NCBI GenBank assembly: GCA_963753385.1
Contig: CAVWCC010000010.1
Coordinates: forward strand, 277,542 to 341,541
Direction: 5' to 3'
From: JALZKA01 sp963753385
GTDB lineage: Bacteria > Actinomycetota > Thermoleophilia > Solirubrobacterales > 70-9
Length of the DNA: 64,000 nt
Position numbers and translations under genes: made by a program. Positions 53,459 to 60,813 of the stretch are shown one piece after another. Within the stretch, counting starts at the first letter, position 1. The number at the start of each line of letters is the position of its first letter. Below the pieces are notes generated by a model. That model was given only the letters and a program-made list of their open reading frames with translations. It ran no database searches and was not told the DNA's origin.

Positions 53459-54007
53459 TCAGGGTGCTCGGTGGAAGTCCGCGGTCATGTACAGCGCCCG
53501 CTGATACGCCTCGTCTGGGATCCCCCTGAAGGGCGGAGCGGTGCCCTCGAGCCAGGTGAGTTCGAGGATCTCATCGCGCACCGACCAGCGGAGGGTGTTC
53601 GACGTGCCCGTCGAGTGGGTCACCACGACCGTGTCTCCCCGCACCTCGTATTGAGCGTCGAAGTCGATCTCTGTGCGCGGCTCGCCTTGCACCTGCCCAT
53701 AGAGGTCCCAGTCGTCCCCGACGTCGAGGATCAGCGCGGCCGGATCATCGGAGATCGGCGGGTTCTGCTCGAACGCGGCGAAGTGCTTCCCGAGCCCGGC
53801 TTCGCTCAGCGTGCCCTCCATGTCGGCCACGGCGATCGGATCCGTGCGCCACGTACCTGCCAGGGCGGTCGCTTCCTCCGGTGAGGATGTCGTGGTGGCT
53901 CCGGTGGTGGCGGCGCTGGTGGCAGTCGTCTCCGAGTCATCATCGTCGGAGCCGCACGCCGCGAGAACGATCACCAAGCCGATAACGACGACGCTAACAA
54001 CGCGCAC
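53459..54007 (-). CDS. Lipoprotein of unknown function
   Basis: A 182-residue exported lipoprotein. The signal peptide ends in the lipobox VLAACG; an acidic, Thr/Ser-rich linker follows (about residues 20-46). The mature domain starts ALAGTWRTDPIAVADMEGTL and has a lipocalin-like set of strands (AQYEVRGDTVVVTHSTG, LRWSVRDEILELTWLEG). A small-ligand-binding beta barrel is plausible; nothing identifies the ligand. ATG 54007. The next 250 bp upstream (54008-54257) show no gene I can support. Confidence 0.75.
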   Translation of the reverse strand: MRVVSVVVIGLVIVLAACGSDDDDSETTATSAATTGATTTSSPEEATALAGTWRTDPIAVADMEGTLSEAGLGKHFAAFEQNPPISDDPAALILDVGDDWDLYGQVQGEPRTEIDFDAQYEVRGDTVVVTHSTGTSNTLRWSVRDEILELTWLEGTAPPFRGIPDEAYQRALYMTADFHRAP

Positions 54008-54257
54008 TCGAGCCTCCGCCAGGCAGAGCCAACTCGTCGATGCCCAGGCACCAGGCGAGCATCGCGACGAACTTGCGTGAGTGTGTCATCCCCGTCCTCC
54101 CCCAGACCTGTTGTCCGCCGGATTGTGGCGTCCCCGTCCCTCCCCAAAGTGTGATGTTGCTCCACGCGGGCGCCGGTCGCGCCCAGCGGACGCTGAAAGC
54201 GATGAGTTTGGCTGCGGATCGCGGTCTCATCACCGTTACCAACCGCTTGGAGTGGAG

Positions 54258-55016
54258 ATGGGCAAGCTGAATCAGGTGGCCGACGGCGTCTGGGTCCGGC
54301 AGAGCGAGTGGGTATGGACCAACTCCATCGTGGTGCGCGGGGAGGATGGGCTGATCCTGGTCGATCCCGGCATCGAACGCTTTGAGCTGGACGAGCTCGC
54401 CGATGACGTGGAGCGGCTGGGCATCCCGGTGGTCGCCGGGTTCTCCACCCATCCCCACTGGGACCACCTGGTCTGGCATGACCGGTTCGGCGACGTGCCG
54501 CGCTACGCCACCGCTGCCGGCGCTCACTTTGCGAGCGAACACCGAGAGGAGGAACAGAAGGGGGCGGCGGAGGAGGCATCGGACGTCCCTCTCGAGCTGA
54601 TCGCGCTCGTCACCCCGCTGCCCGCGGACGGCGGACCCGTGCCGGGCGAGATCATCGAGCATCAGGCGCACGCTGTCGGCCACGCCGCGATCCTCCTCGC
54701 GGAGCGTGGCGTCCTGCTCGCCGGAGACATGCTCTCCGACATCCTGATCCCGCTCTTCGACTCTCGCCAAGACGATCAGGTGGGCGCCTACGAGACGGCG
54801 CTCGACCGGCTGGATGAGGCGGCCAAGCACGTCGATGTCATGGTCCCCGGCCACGGCGCCGTTGCCGAGGGTCCCGAGGTGCCGGCCCGCCTCGCCGCCG
54901 ATCGCGCCTACATCGACGCGCTGCGGCGAGGAGAGGAACCGGTCGACGCGCGCCTGGATGCGGACTGGCTCTCCGGAATCCACCAGTCGAACCTGGAGCA
55001 GGCCCGAGAGCGGTAG
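54258..55016 (+). CDS. Metallo-beta-lactamase-fold hydrolase
   Basis: A 252-residue MBL-fold metallohydrolase. The zinc motif HxHxDH is present as STHPHWDHLVWHD, later metal ligands are His in AHAVGHAAILL and Asp in LLAGDMLSDIL, and VPGHGAVAEGPE gives the last His. The group covers lactonases, glyoxalase II-like and other hydrolases; the substrate is open. Start ATG 54258 (GTG 54252 possible). It faces the lipoprotein gene and converges on the TetR/esterase-remnant pair. Confidence 0.85.
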   Translation: MGKLNQVADGVWVRQSEWVWTNSIVVRGEDGLILVDPGIERFELDELADDVERLGIPVVAGFSTHPHWDHLVWHDRFGDVPRYATAAGAHFASEHREEEQKGAAEEASDVPLELIALVTPLPADGGPVPGEIIEHQAHAVGHAAILLAERGVLLAGDMLSDILIPLFDSRQDDQVGAYETALDRLDEAAKHVDVMVPGHGAVAEGPEVPARLAADRAYIDALRRGEEPVDARLDADWLSGIHQSNLEQARER

Positions 55017-55109
55017 GTCCCGGGGTTCCTGGCGCGTCTGCCGGATCCTGACCAAGCTGGGGAGAGGGATCCTCTGGGCGGCTCGGAAACCGTCGAACCG
55101 CAATGGCCA

Positions 55110-55279
55110 TGCGGCCTCAGCGGTTCAGGATGGCGCACCAACAACGGATAGCGAAAGACGCTGGATCGGATTCTAAGCCCGGTCAGCCAGTCGGCGACCG
55201 GCTCTGCCTCATCGGCCACGTGCTGGGAATAGCCGCCGCCGGGCAGAACGATCAGGTGGGTGGCGCTGCTGGTCGCCAT
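55110..55279 (-). pseudogene. Truncated N-terminal remnant of an alpha/beta esterase
   Basis: From ATG 55279 the frame reads like the start of a BD-FAE/esterase-type alpha/beta hydrolase: HLIVLPGGGYSQHVADEAEP, then VADWLTGLRIRSSVFRYPL, with the PGGGY oxyanion motif. After about 55 residues homology fades and no nucleophile, acid or His follows. It sits 2 bp after the TetR gene in the same direction, so a full esterase probably once formed an operon with it. Confidence 0.5.
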
Positions 55280-55281
55280 CC

Positions 55282-55947
55282 CTACGTCGGTGGGGCGCTC
55301 TTGCCCGAGCTCGCCGATCTCGACGCGAGACCGCCGGGGTTGGTTGCGGACTGCCCAAGCGAAGTCGTAAAGAAGCGCTGCACCGTGTCGAGTGGCTGGG
55401 TGCTCTGGTTTGCTCGGCTCAAGATAAGGGCGCCCTCGAGAGCCGCGAGGAGTACGGAGGCATCGTCCTCTGCGGTTGACTCCTGGACGCCGAACTCGAG
55501 CAGGGCGGCGTGTACCAGATCACGCCACTGATCGAAGAGAGCACGAGCCTCCTGCCGGAGCCGGTCGTCGGCGGAGGCATCTACGACGGTCGCGGCGATG
55601 GGACATCCCGTCGTGAAGTTGCTCTCGACGAGCGCTTGGCGCCAAGGGGCGAAAATTGCGTCGATCGCATCGGCCAGCGTGGCCGCTTCGATGAGTCCTG
55701 ACTCGGTGGCGTCCAGAACTTCGGTGCCGGCCAGATGGAGAGCCTCGGTAATGAGCTGCGTCTTCCCGCCCGGGAAGTAGCGCTGGAGGGACCCGCGAGG
55801 GCCGTCGGCATGGGCAACGATCTGGCGGAGGCCGACGCCGTGGACACCGCGCTCGCGAACCAGCGCTGCCGCGCTGCGCACGATGCGGTCACGAGCCGGC
55901 CGCTGCTCGCCGCCTACCCTCGTTCGTGGCTTTCTCTTGGCGTCCAT
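55282..55947 (-). CDS. TetR-family transcriptional regulator
   Basis: A 221-residue repressor. The N-terminal HTH is ARDRIVRSAAALVRERGVHG, then VGLRQIVAHADGPRGSLQRY with YFPGGKTQLITEAL, the usual TetR pattern of the LmrA/YxaF branch. The C-terminal ligand domain ends in a loose Ser/Gly/Pro tail. Start ATG 55947. Two closely matching palindromes (55967-55986 and 56009-56030) fill the space to the divergent hydrolase gene and are its likely operators. It would control itself and the two hydrolases. Confidence 0.9.
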   Translation of the reverse strand: MDAKRKPRTRVGGEQRPARDRIVRSAAALVRERGVHGVGLRQIVAHADGPRGSLQRYFPGGKTQLITEALHLAGTEVLDATESGLIEAATLADAIDAIFAPWRQALVESNFTTGCPIAATVVDASADDRLRQEARALFDQWRDLVHAALLEFGVQESTAEDDASVLLAALEGALILSRANQSTQPLDTVQRFFTTSLGQSATNPGGLASRSASSGKSAPPT

Positions 55948-55966
55948 GACGACAGCCTATCTGGGC

Positions 55967-55986
55967 GCGATGACGGTCGTCATCGC
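55967..55986. promoter_or_regulatory. TetR operator candidate 1
   Basis: GATGACGGTCGTCATC lies within a 20-bp site with perfect 9-bp arms around a GT centre, 20 bp upstream of the TetR-gene ATG. It shares the core GATGACRGTCGTCATC with a second site 43 bp downstream, centre to centre. Confidence 0.65.
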
Positions 55987-56008
55987 AGTCTGTTATCGTC
56001 CCGCATCT

Positions 56009-56030
56009 GCCGATGACAGTCGTCATCGGC
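56009..56030. promoter_or_regulatory. TetR operator candidate 2
   Basis: A 22-bp near-palindrome with 9-bp arms (GCCGATGAC and its complement) around AGTC. It repeats the core of site 1 and lies 35 bp before the ATG of the divergent hydrolase (56065), so it would cover that promoter. Confidence 0.65.
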
Positions 56031-56064
56031 CCGCGCTCAACCCGATCGATTCGGAGACAAGACG

Positions 56065-56928
56065 ATGAATGAAGCCGGCTACTCGCCCATCGCTCCGCTT
56101 TTTCGAGTCTGCGACGGGGTGCGGATTCGGTTCGCCGACAACAAAGCGGACTCATCGGCAGTGACCGTCTTGATGTTGAGCCCGTGGCCGGAGAGCCTCT
56201 GGGCGTTTCGAAGGATCTGGGACCCGGTGTCCGGGGTGGCGCGCGTGGTCGCGATCGACCTGCCGGGCTTTGGCCACTCAGACGGCCGCCCCGATCTGAT
56301 CGCACCGGATTCCATGGGCACGTTCCTTGCGCGCCTGATCGAGGAATGGGACCTGGGCGCCCCGCACGTGGTCGGCCCGGACGTGGGCACCGCCGCGGCG
56401 CTCTTCCTGGCAAGCAACGATCCAGACCGCGTCACGAGCTTGACTATCGGTGGAGGCGCGGTGCGTGATCCCATCGATGCGGGCGGTGCGCTCAAGGATG
56501 TGATCGAGGCTCCGAGCCTCGATGACGTCCGACAGCTGGATGCTCGAACCAATATCGGAGTCGCCGTCGAGCCCGCGGCCGCCGCCGACAGCGAGCCCGA
56601 GGTCCATGAGGACTATGTCAGCGCGTATGACCTCGGGCGCTTTGCCGAGTCCGCCCGGTTCGTTCGCCACTACCCCGAGCAGAACCCGGTGCTGCGCGAT
56701 CTGCTGCCGTCGATCACCACTCCGGCTCAGATCATCGCCGGACGCGACGACGATCTGGTGCCGTGGTCCAACAACGTGTACCTCGCCGACCTGCTGCCCA
56801 ACAGCGAAAGTCACCCCCTGGACGCCGGCCACTTCGCGTGGGAGCAGGCGCCCGATGAGTACGGCCGTCTCATCGTGGAGTGGGTTGCCGGCGGCTTCCA
56901 GCGGGTCGGTGGCGCGGTGACGGCCTGA
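56065..56928 (+). CDS. Alpha/beta hydrolase with Asp nucleophile (dehalogenase/epoxide-hydrolase-like)
   Basis: A 287-residue alpha/beta hydrolase in which the nucleophile elbow reads VVGPDVGTAAAL, giving Asp106 instead of Ser. This is the arrangement of haloalkane and haloacetate dehalogenases and epoxide hydrolases. LSPWPESLWAFRRIWD resembles their HGxP/W oxyanion segment, DLPGFGHSDGR is typical, and the C-terminal pair is GRDDDLVPW and DAGHFAWEQAP (His). It diverges from the TetR gene across two operators and is followed 21 bp later by a second hydrolase. Confidence 0.85.
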   Translation: MNEAGYSPIAPLFRVCDGVRIRFADNKADSSAVTVLMLSPWPESLWAFRRIWDPVSGVARVVAIDLPGFGHSDGRPDLIAPDSMGTFLARLIEEWDLGAPHVVGPDVGTAAALFLASNDPDRVTSLTIGGGAVRDPIDAGGALKDVIEAPSLDDVRQLDARTNIGVAVEPAAAADSEPEVHEDYVSAYDLGRFAESARFVRHYPEQNPVLRDLLPSITTPAQIIAGRDDDLVPWSNNVYLADLLPNSESHPLDAGHFAWEQAPDEYGRLIVEWVAGGFQRVGGAVTA

Positions 56929-56949
56929 GAGCTGCTCCGATCGCCCGTA

Positions 56950-57852
56950 ATGAACGACCGTCCCGACTCATCGATGCGAGACGACGACAAGGCTGCGCGG
57001 GAGTACACCGAGACGTGGTGCAAGAGCGGGGAGATTGGCCACGTCGAGTTGAGCGGCGGCGCTCGCGTCCGGTACCTCCGCGTCGGCAGCGGCCCGCCCT
57101 TGGTCCTGATGCACACGGTCCGCACTCAGCTCGACCACTTCCAGCGCGTCGTCCCGCTGATCACCGACGCGTACACCGTCTACGCGCTCGACTTCCCCGG
57201 CATGGGATGGTCCGACATCGTCCCCGGCGCCGGCTACGAGGAGCCGGCGTTGCGAGCCGCGGTCGTTCGAGTCGTCGAGGATCTGGACCTCTCCGATCTC
57301 ACGTTGGCGGGTGAATCCATGGGCGCCACGGTGGCGCTCACCGCCTCCCTCGACCTCGGCGACCGAGTGCGCCGGATCGTCGCGTTCAACGCCTACGACT
57401 TCGCCGACGGGGTTGAGCGAGCGAATCTTCTTGCGCGTCTCGTTATCGGGAACGTCCAGCTTCCGGTCTGGGGCCCGATCGGCGCCCGGCTCGAGAACAA
57501 GCGAGTGCTCGCGGGCATCCTGCGGGGCGGACTGCACGACCCCAGCAAAATGCCGGACCACTATCTCGACGAGCTCCGTCGCGTCGGCCGGCGCCCCGGA
57601 TACCCCACGGTTGCGAGAGCGATCTACCGCAACCTCGAGAGCCTGATCGCGGCCCGCGTGCGCTATGCGGGCATCAGCGTGCCGGTCACGCTGATCTACA
57701 GCGACGAAGACTGGTCGCGACCCTCCGACCGCCAAGCCAACATCGGGACAATCCCCCGCGCCCGCCACCTCGAACTGCCAGACACCGGCCACTTCGCCGC
57801 GCTAGAAGCCCCTCAAGATGTGGCGCGGATCCTGCTCGACGACGCCCGCTGA
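56950..57852 (+). CDS. Alpha/beta hydrolase (serine type)
   Basis: A 300-residue alpha/beta hydrolase. The oxyanion loop is LVLMHTVRTQLDHF, the nucleophile is Ser123 in LAGESMGATVALT, the acid lies in IYSDEDWSRPSD and the His in LPDTGHFAALEAP. It follows the Asp-type hydrolase by 21 bp and very probably shares its transcript and TetR control. Two hydrolases of different chemistry in one operon suggests stepwise breakdown of one compound; which compound is unknown. Start ATG 56950. Confidence 0.87.
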   Translation: MNDRPDSSMRDDDKAAREYTETWCKSGEIGHVELSGGARVRYLRVGSGPPLVLMHTVRTQLDHFQRVVPLITDAYTVYALDFPGMGWSDIVPGAGYEEPALRAAVVRVVEDLDLSDLTLAGESMGATVALTASLDLGDRVRRIVAFNAYDFADGVERANLLARLVIGNVQLPVWGPIGARLENKRVLAGILRGGLHDPSKMPDHYLDELRRVGRRPGYPTVARAIYRNLESLIAARVRYAGISVPVTLIYSDEDWSRPSDRQANIGTIPRARHLELPDTGHFAALEAPQDVARILLDDAR

Positions 57853-58178
57853 GCGGACGGCCCAGCCAGTCCAGTCGACCGATGCTGCTCCTCGCGTGAG
57901 CAGAGCCGCTTCTCTCGCTTCGCGCGATAAGGAGGCGCAGTCCACGAGCGCTCCCTTCCATGCACAAAGCCGGTCGACGTCCGACCAGATGCGTAGCGCT
58001 GCTCCCTCGTCGGCACAGGTTCGCCTGGGAGATCGAGGCGCCCCTGGAACGAAAATTGGAACCCCAGACGGAACCCTGGCTGTATTCGACTGGGGGTCTC
58101 ATGCCTGGCGGCCCCGGCCGTTGGACAGGCACTGACTCTCCAAACACCCGTCGGAAAACGCCTCACTACCAGGGAAAA

Positions 58179-58220
58179 GTCGGGGCGACTGGATTTGAAC
58201 CAGCGACCGCTCGGCCCCCA
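58179..58220 (-). other. Truncated tRNA-Pro: 3' half only (possible att site)
   Basis: On the minus strand, CCGAG of an anticodon stem is followed by a complete T-arm (GCTGG-TTCAAAT-CCAGT) and the 3' acceptor strand CGCCCCG with discriminator A. The 5' half (acceptor CGGGGCG, D-arm) is absent upstream. Integrases commonly recombine at tRNA 3' ends and leave such half copies. Translated on the plus strand it gives the familiar spurious GATGFEPATARP. Confidence 0.6.
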
Positions 58221-58316
58221 GCCGACAGCCAGTTGGCGTCGCTGCTTCCCGGAGCGTCCCCCGCGTCCCCATCGTCCCAGCGCGTGGGCGATCTGGACGC
58301 ATAGGACGATGCGTTG

Positions 58317-58333
58317 GGTACCAAAGTGGTACC
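58317..58333. promoter_or_regulatory. Paired GGTACC repeats upstream of the two-component system
   Basis: GGTACC at 58317-58322 and 58328-58333 are spaced 11 bp, one helical turn, and form a perfect 17-bp dyad with AAAGT in the middle. They lie 108 bp before the kinase start. An operator or response-regulator site is possible; no other copy helps to support it. Confidence 0.35.
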
Positions 58334-58440
58334 GCCCGCAGCACGCGCGGTGAACCGCTCCCCGCCTCCACCTGAGGGCCGAGCCTGTACTCCGCCCCAA
58401 GGGGGATGCCGAGTGCGGCACCGAGCAGTACCGTCGACAC

Positions 58441-59604
58441 GTGTACGACGGTTCCGTTCCGGAGTCACGTGACGGCGACGCGGCGCGCGTGCTGTTCCCG
58501 GCGTTCGCGCTCGTGGTCGCCGTCGTAGCCGCGGTCACCGACCCATCATCAACCGCGGACCTGCTGCTTGCCGTACCCGTCGTGGGCGCCTTCGTGGTGT
58601 GGGCCTACGTTCCCGCCGCGCCGATGCCGGCGGTCGTTCTCGCGGTGCTCATCCCGGTCGTCGTCGCGCAGGGTTCGGGAGAGCTCGAGCCGCTCATGTT
58701 CGAGGTCTCGCTGCTCGGCTACGTCGTCGGACGGTGGGCCGCGTCGCGTGCGGAGGCAGTCGCGCTGGGCCTGCTCACCCTGACCGCACCGGTAGCCGCG
58801 AGCCTGATCCAAGACCCGTCCGAGCTCGCTGTGGGCATCTGGGCCCTGGGCATCAGCTTCCCCTGGGTGATCGGGCGCTTCGCCGCGCGCCAGAGGGTGC
58901 TGACAGCACGACTCCAGGCCACCGAGCGAGAGCTTGCGGAGCAGGCCCTGCTGGGCGAGCGGCGTCGGATCGCTCGTGATGTCCATGACTTCGTGGGCCA
59001 CGGCTTGGCCGCCGTCATGCTTCAGATCACGAGCGCCCGCCACGTGCTCCGCCGTGACCCGGCGGCCGCGGACGAGGCGCTGCGATCAGCCCAGGACGTG
59101 GGTCGGCGCAGCATGCGGGAGCTCCGCCGCACGGTTGCGCTGCTTCGGAGCGATGACGAGGCGCTGGCGGCGTCGCCGCTCCCATCCGCAGAGGAGATCT
59201 CAACGCTGGTCGAGGATGCGCGCGTCGGAGGCCTCGAAGTACAGCTGCGGACGCGAGGTGATCTGTCCCGGGTCGCGCCGAGCGTTGGCGTCGCGCTCTA
59301 CAGGATCACCCAGGAGGCGCTGGCGAACGCGGCACAGCACGCACCGCACGCGCTGACCGCTCTCAGGGTCGAGGTCGGCGACGGGCGGGCGAGTCTGATC
59401 GCTGAGACGACCGGACCGACGGCCGCCGACGCGGCAGGCGAGGCGGACCGACCTCGGTACGGCCTGCTTGGGATGCGGGAGCGGGCGACCGCGCTCGGTG
59501 GCGAGTTCGCCGCTGGGCCGACGGCAACGGGCTGGCGGGTGAGCTGTCAGCTTCCGTTGGAGGCTGACGGCGAGGCACGGGCCGGGCCGGTGCACACAGC
59601 ATGA
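58441..59604 (+). CDS. NarL-type sensor histidine kinase
   Basis: A 387-residue membrane kinase. Residues 17-150 hold about five hydrophobic segments with no extracellular sensor domain. The HisKA_3 dimerisation helix reads ERRRIARDVHDFVGHGLAAV with phosphorylated His182. The HATPase part has LYRITQEALANAAQHAPHAL (N box) and YGLLGMRERATALGG (G box). Start GTG 58441. It overlaps the response regulator (ATGA) and pairs with it; a VOC protein and MMPL exporter follow. The stimulus is unknown, but the layout suits sensing of membrane stress. Confidence 0.9.
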   Translation: MYDGSVPESRDGDAARVLFPAFALVVAVVAAVTDPSSTADLLLAVPVVGAFVVWAYVPAAPMPAVVLAVLIPVVVAQGSGELEPLMFEVSLLGYVVGRWAASRAEAVALGLLTLTAPVAASLIQDPSELAVGIWALGISFPWVIGRFAARQRVLTARLQATERELAEQALLGERRRIARDVHDFVGHGLAAVMLQITSARHVLRRDPAAADEALRSAQDVGRRSMRELRRTVALLRSDDEALAASPLPSAEEISTLVEDARVGGLEVQLRTRGDLSRVAPSVGVALYRITQEALANAAQHAPHALTALRVEVGDGRASLIAETTGPTAADAAGEADRPRYGLLGMRERATALGGEFAAGPTATGWRVSCQLPLEADGEARAGPVHTA

Positions 59605-60277
59605 TCAGGGTCGCACTGGTCGATGACCAGGCCATCATCCGGGCTGGCTTGGAGAGAATCCTTTCCCCACCGACGGGTTCGAGGTCGTCGCCGAGTGCGC
59701 CGATGGCCTCCAGGCCGTCGAGCAGCTGCCGGAGGTGCGCCCCGACGTGATCCTGATGGACATCCGCATGCCGAGGCTCGACGGCATCGCCGCGACCGCG
59801 CGGTTGCGTGCCGCGGCGGACGAGGTTCCCATCCTTGTGGTCACGACCTTCGGCGAGGACGAGAATCTCTGGGGAGCGCTCGAGGCCGGGGCCGCCGGCT
59901 TCGTGCTCAAGGACAGCTCAGCTGACGAGCTGATCGCGGCCGTACGCGCGGTCGCCGGCGGCGGCGCCTGGTTCGACCCCGCCGTCGCGCCCCGGGTCCT
60001 CGAGCGCTACCGCAGGGTGGTGGCCCCGGCGGCCCGCGACGAAGCCAGACTCGAGCGGCTCACCGAGCGCGAGCATGCCGTCCTACGGCTGATGGCGCGC
60101 GGAGCCACCAACTCCGAGATTGCCGCGAGCCTCTACGTCGCCGAGGCGACCGTGAAGACGCACGTCGGCAGCATCTTCACCAAGCTGGAGGTGCGCGACC
60201 GTGCCGCCGCGATCGTGTTCGCCTACGACCACGGGGTTGTCAATCCCGGAGCGACGCCGCCTCCCAGCACCGTCTAG
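59601..60277 (+). CDS. NarL/LuxR-family response regulator, one frame break
   Basis: A response regulator of about 225 residues. RVALVDDQAIIRAGLERIL is the N-terminal acidic pocket, the phosphorylated Asp lies in PDVILMDIRMPRLDG, followed by VVTTFGEDENLWGALEAGA and a Lys switch in GFVLKDSS. The LuxR HTH is LTEREHAVLRLMARGATNSE to TVKTHVGSIFTKL. One C is missing from a C run near 59667, so the frame breaks after residue 22. Start ATG 59601. Partner of the preceding kinase. Confidence 0.9.
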
Positions 60278-60411
60278 TCGGGGCCCGACCCTCCGACCAC
60301 GGTAGGAGGGCAGCTCAAGCCCCTGGGCCGATGCGGAGTCCAAGGTCGCGATCTACGGTCGGCGCGGTGTCTGCCAAAGCGCCACGACGTGCTCGAATCA
60401 GGAGGCAAGCA

Positions 60412-60813
60412 ATGATCACCGGCATCGGCAAGGTGGTCGTCCCCGTGGACGACCAGGCACGCGCCAAGGAGTTCTGGACGACGCAGGTCGGTTTCGAGCT
60501 GAGCCGTGACGAGTCCTACGGCGAGGAGCGCTGGATCGAGGTGAGCCCGCCGGACGGCCGCCCGTTGCTGGTCTTGAGTCCGGGTGCAGCCGAGGAGCAC
60601 AGGCGCGCCCTGCCGGACCAACTGCCCCATTCACCGGTGTTCTTCAACTGCGAGGACATCGGAAGGACGTACGACGAGTTGCGCGAACGCGGTGTCCGGT
60701 TTCCGCTGCTCCCTCAGCGAGAGCACTTCGGCTGGTGGGCTCTGTTCCAGGACCCGGACGGGACGCGCTACGCGCTCGGTCAGTGGGACCGAGGCCACGG
60801 ATCACGTCGATGA
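60412..60813 (+). CDS. VOC-family (glyoxalase/bleomycin-resistance-fold) protein
   Basis: A 133-residue VOC protein of two beta-alpha-beta modules. VVVPVDDQARAKEFWTTQVG starts the first; FQDPDGTRYALGQWDRG ends the second. Metal-binding His/Glu positions are only partly obvious, so enzymatic or binding roles are open. AGGAGG precedes ATG 60412 by 6 bp. Its stop overlaps the start of the MMPL transporter gene (ATGA), so the two are coupled. A drug-binding role beside an exporter is plausible. Confidence 0.85.
   Translation: MITGIGKVVVPVDDQARAKEFWTTQVGFELSRDESYGEERWIEVSPPDGRPLLVLSPGAAEEHRRALPDQLPHSPVFFNCEDIGRTYDELRERGVRFPLLPQREHFGWWALFQDPDGTRYALGQWDRGHGSRR

Larger units (their letters stand above)
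57853..58440. other. 588-bp non-coding region with tRNA remnant
   Basis: No convincing gene lies between the second hydrolase and the histidine kinase; the open frames here do not look like proteins. The region contains the 3' half of a tRNA-Pro on the minus strand (58179-58220) and a pair of GGTACC sites 11 bp apart (58317-58333). A past integration event at the tRNA would explain the gap and the accessory genes to its left. Confidence 0.55.

Noticed and set aside
54008..54257. Minus- and plus-strand open frames running through the gap before the MBL hydrolase
   Set aside because: They have no start with a ribosome site and no recognisable protein features; the DNA is treated as intergenic.
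58179..58260. Complete tRNA-Pro gene
   Set aside because: No 5' acceptor strand or D-arm can be found in the 60 bp that should hold them.
58179..58304. Plus-strand protein containing GATGFEPATARP
   Set aside because: This is a well-known false translation of a tRNA 3' end.
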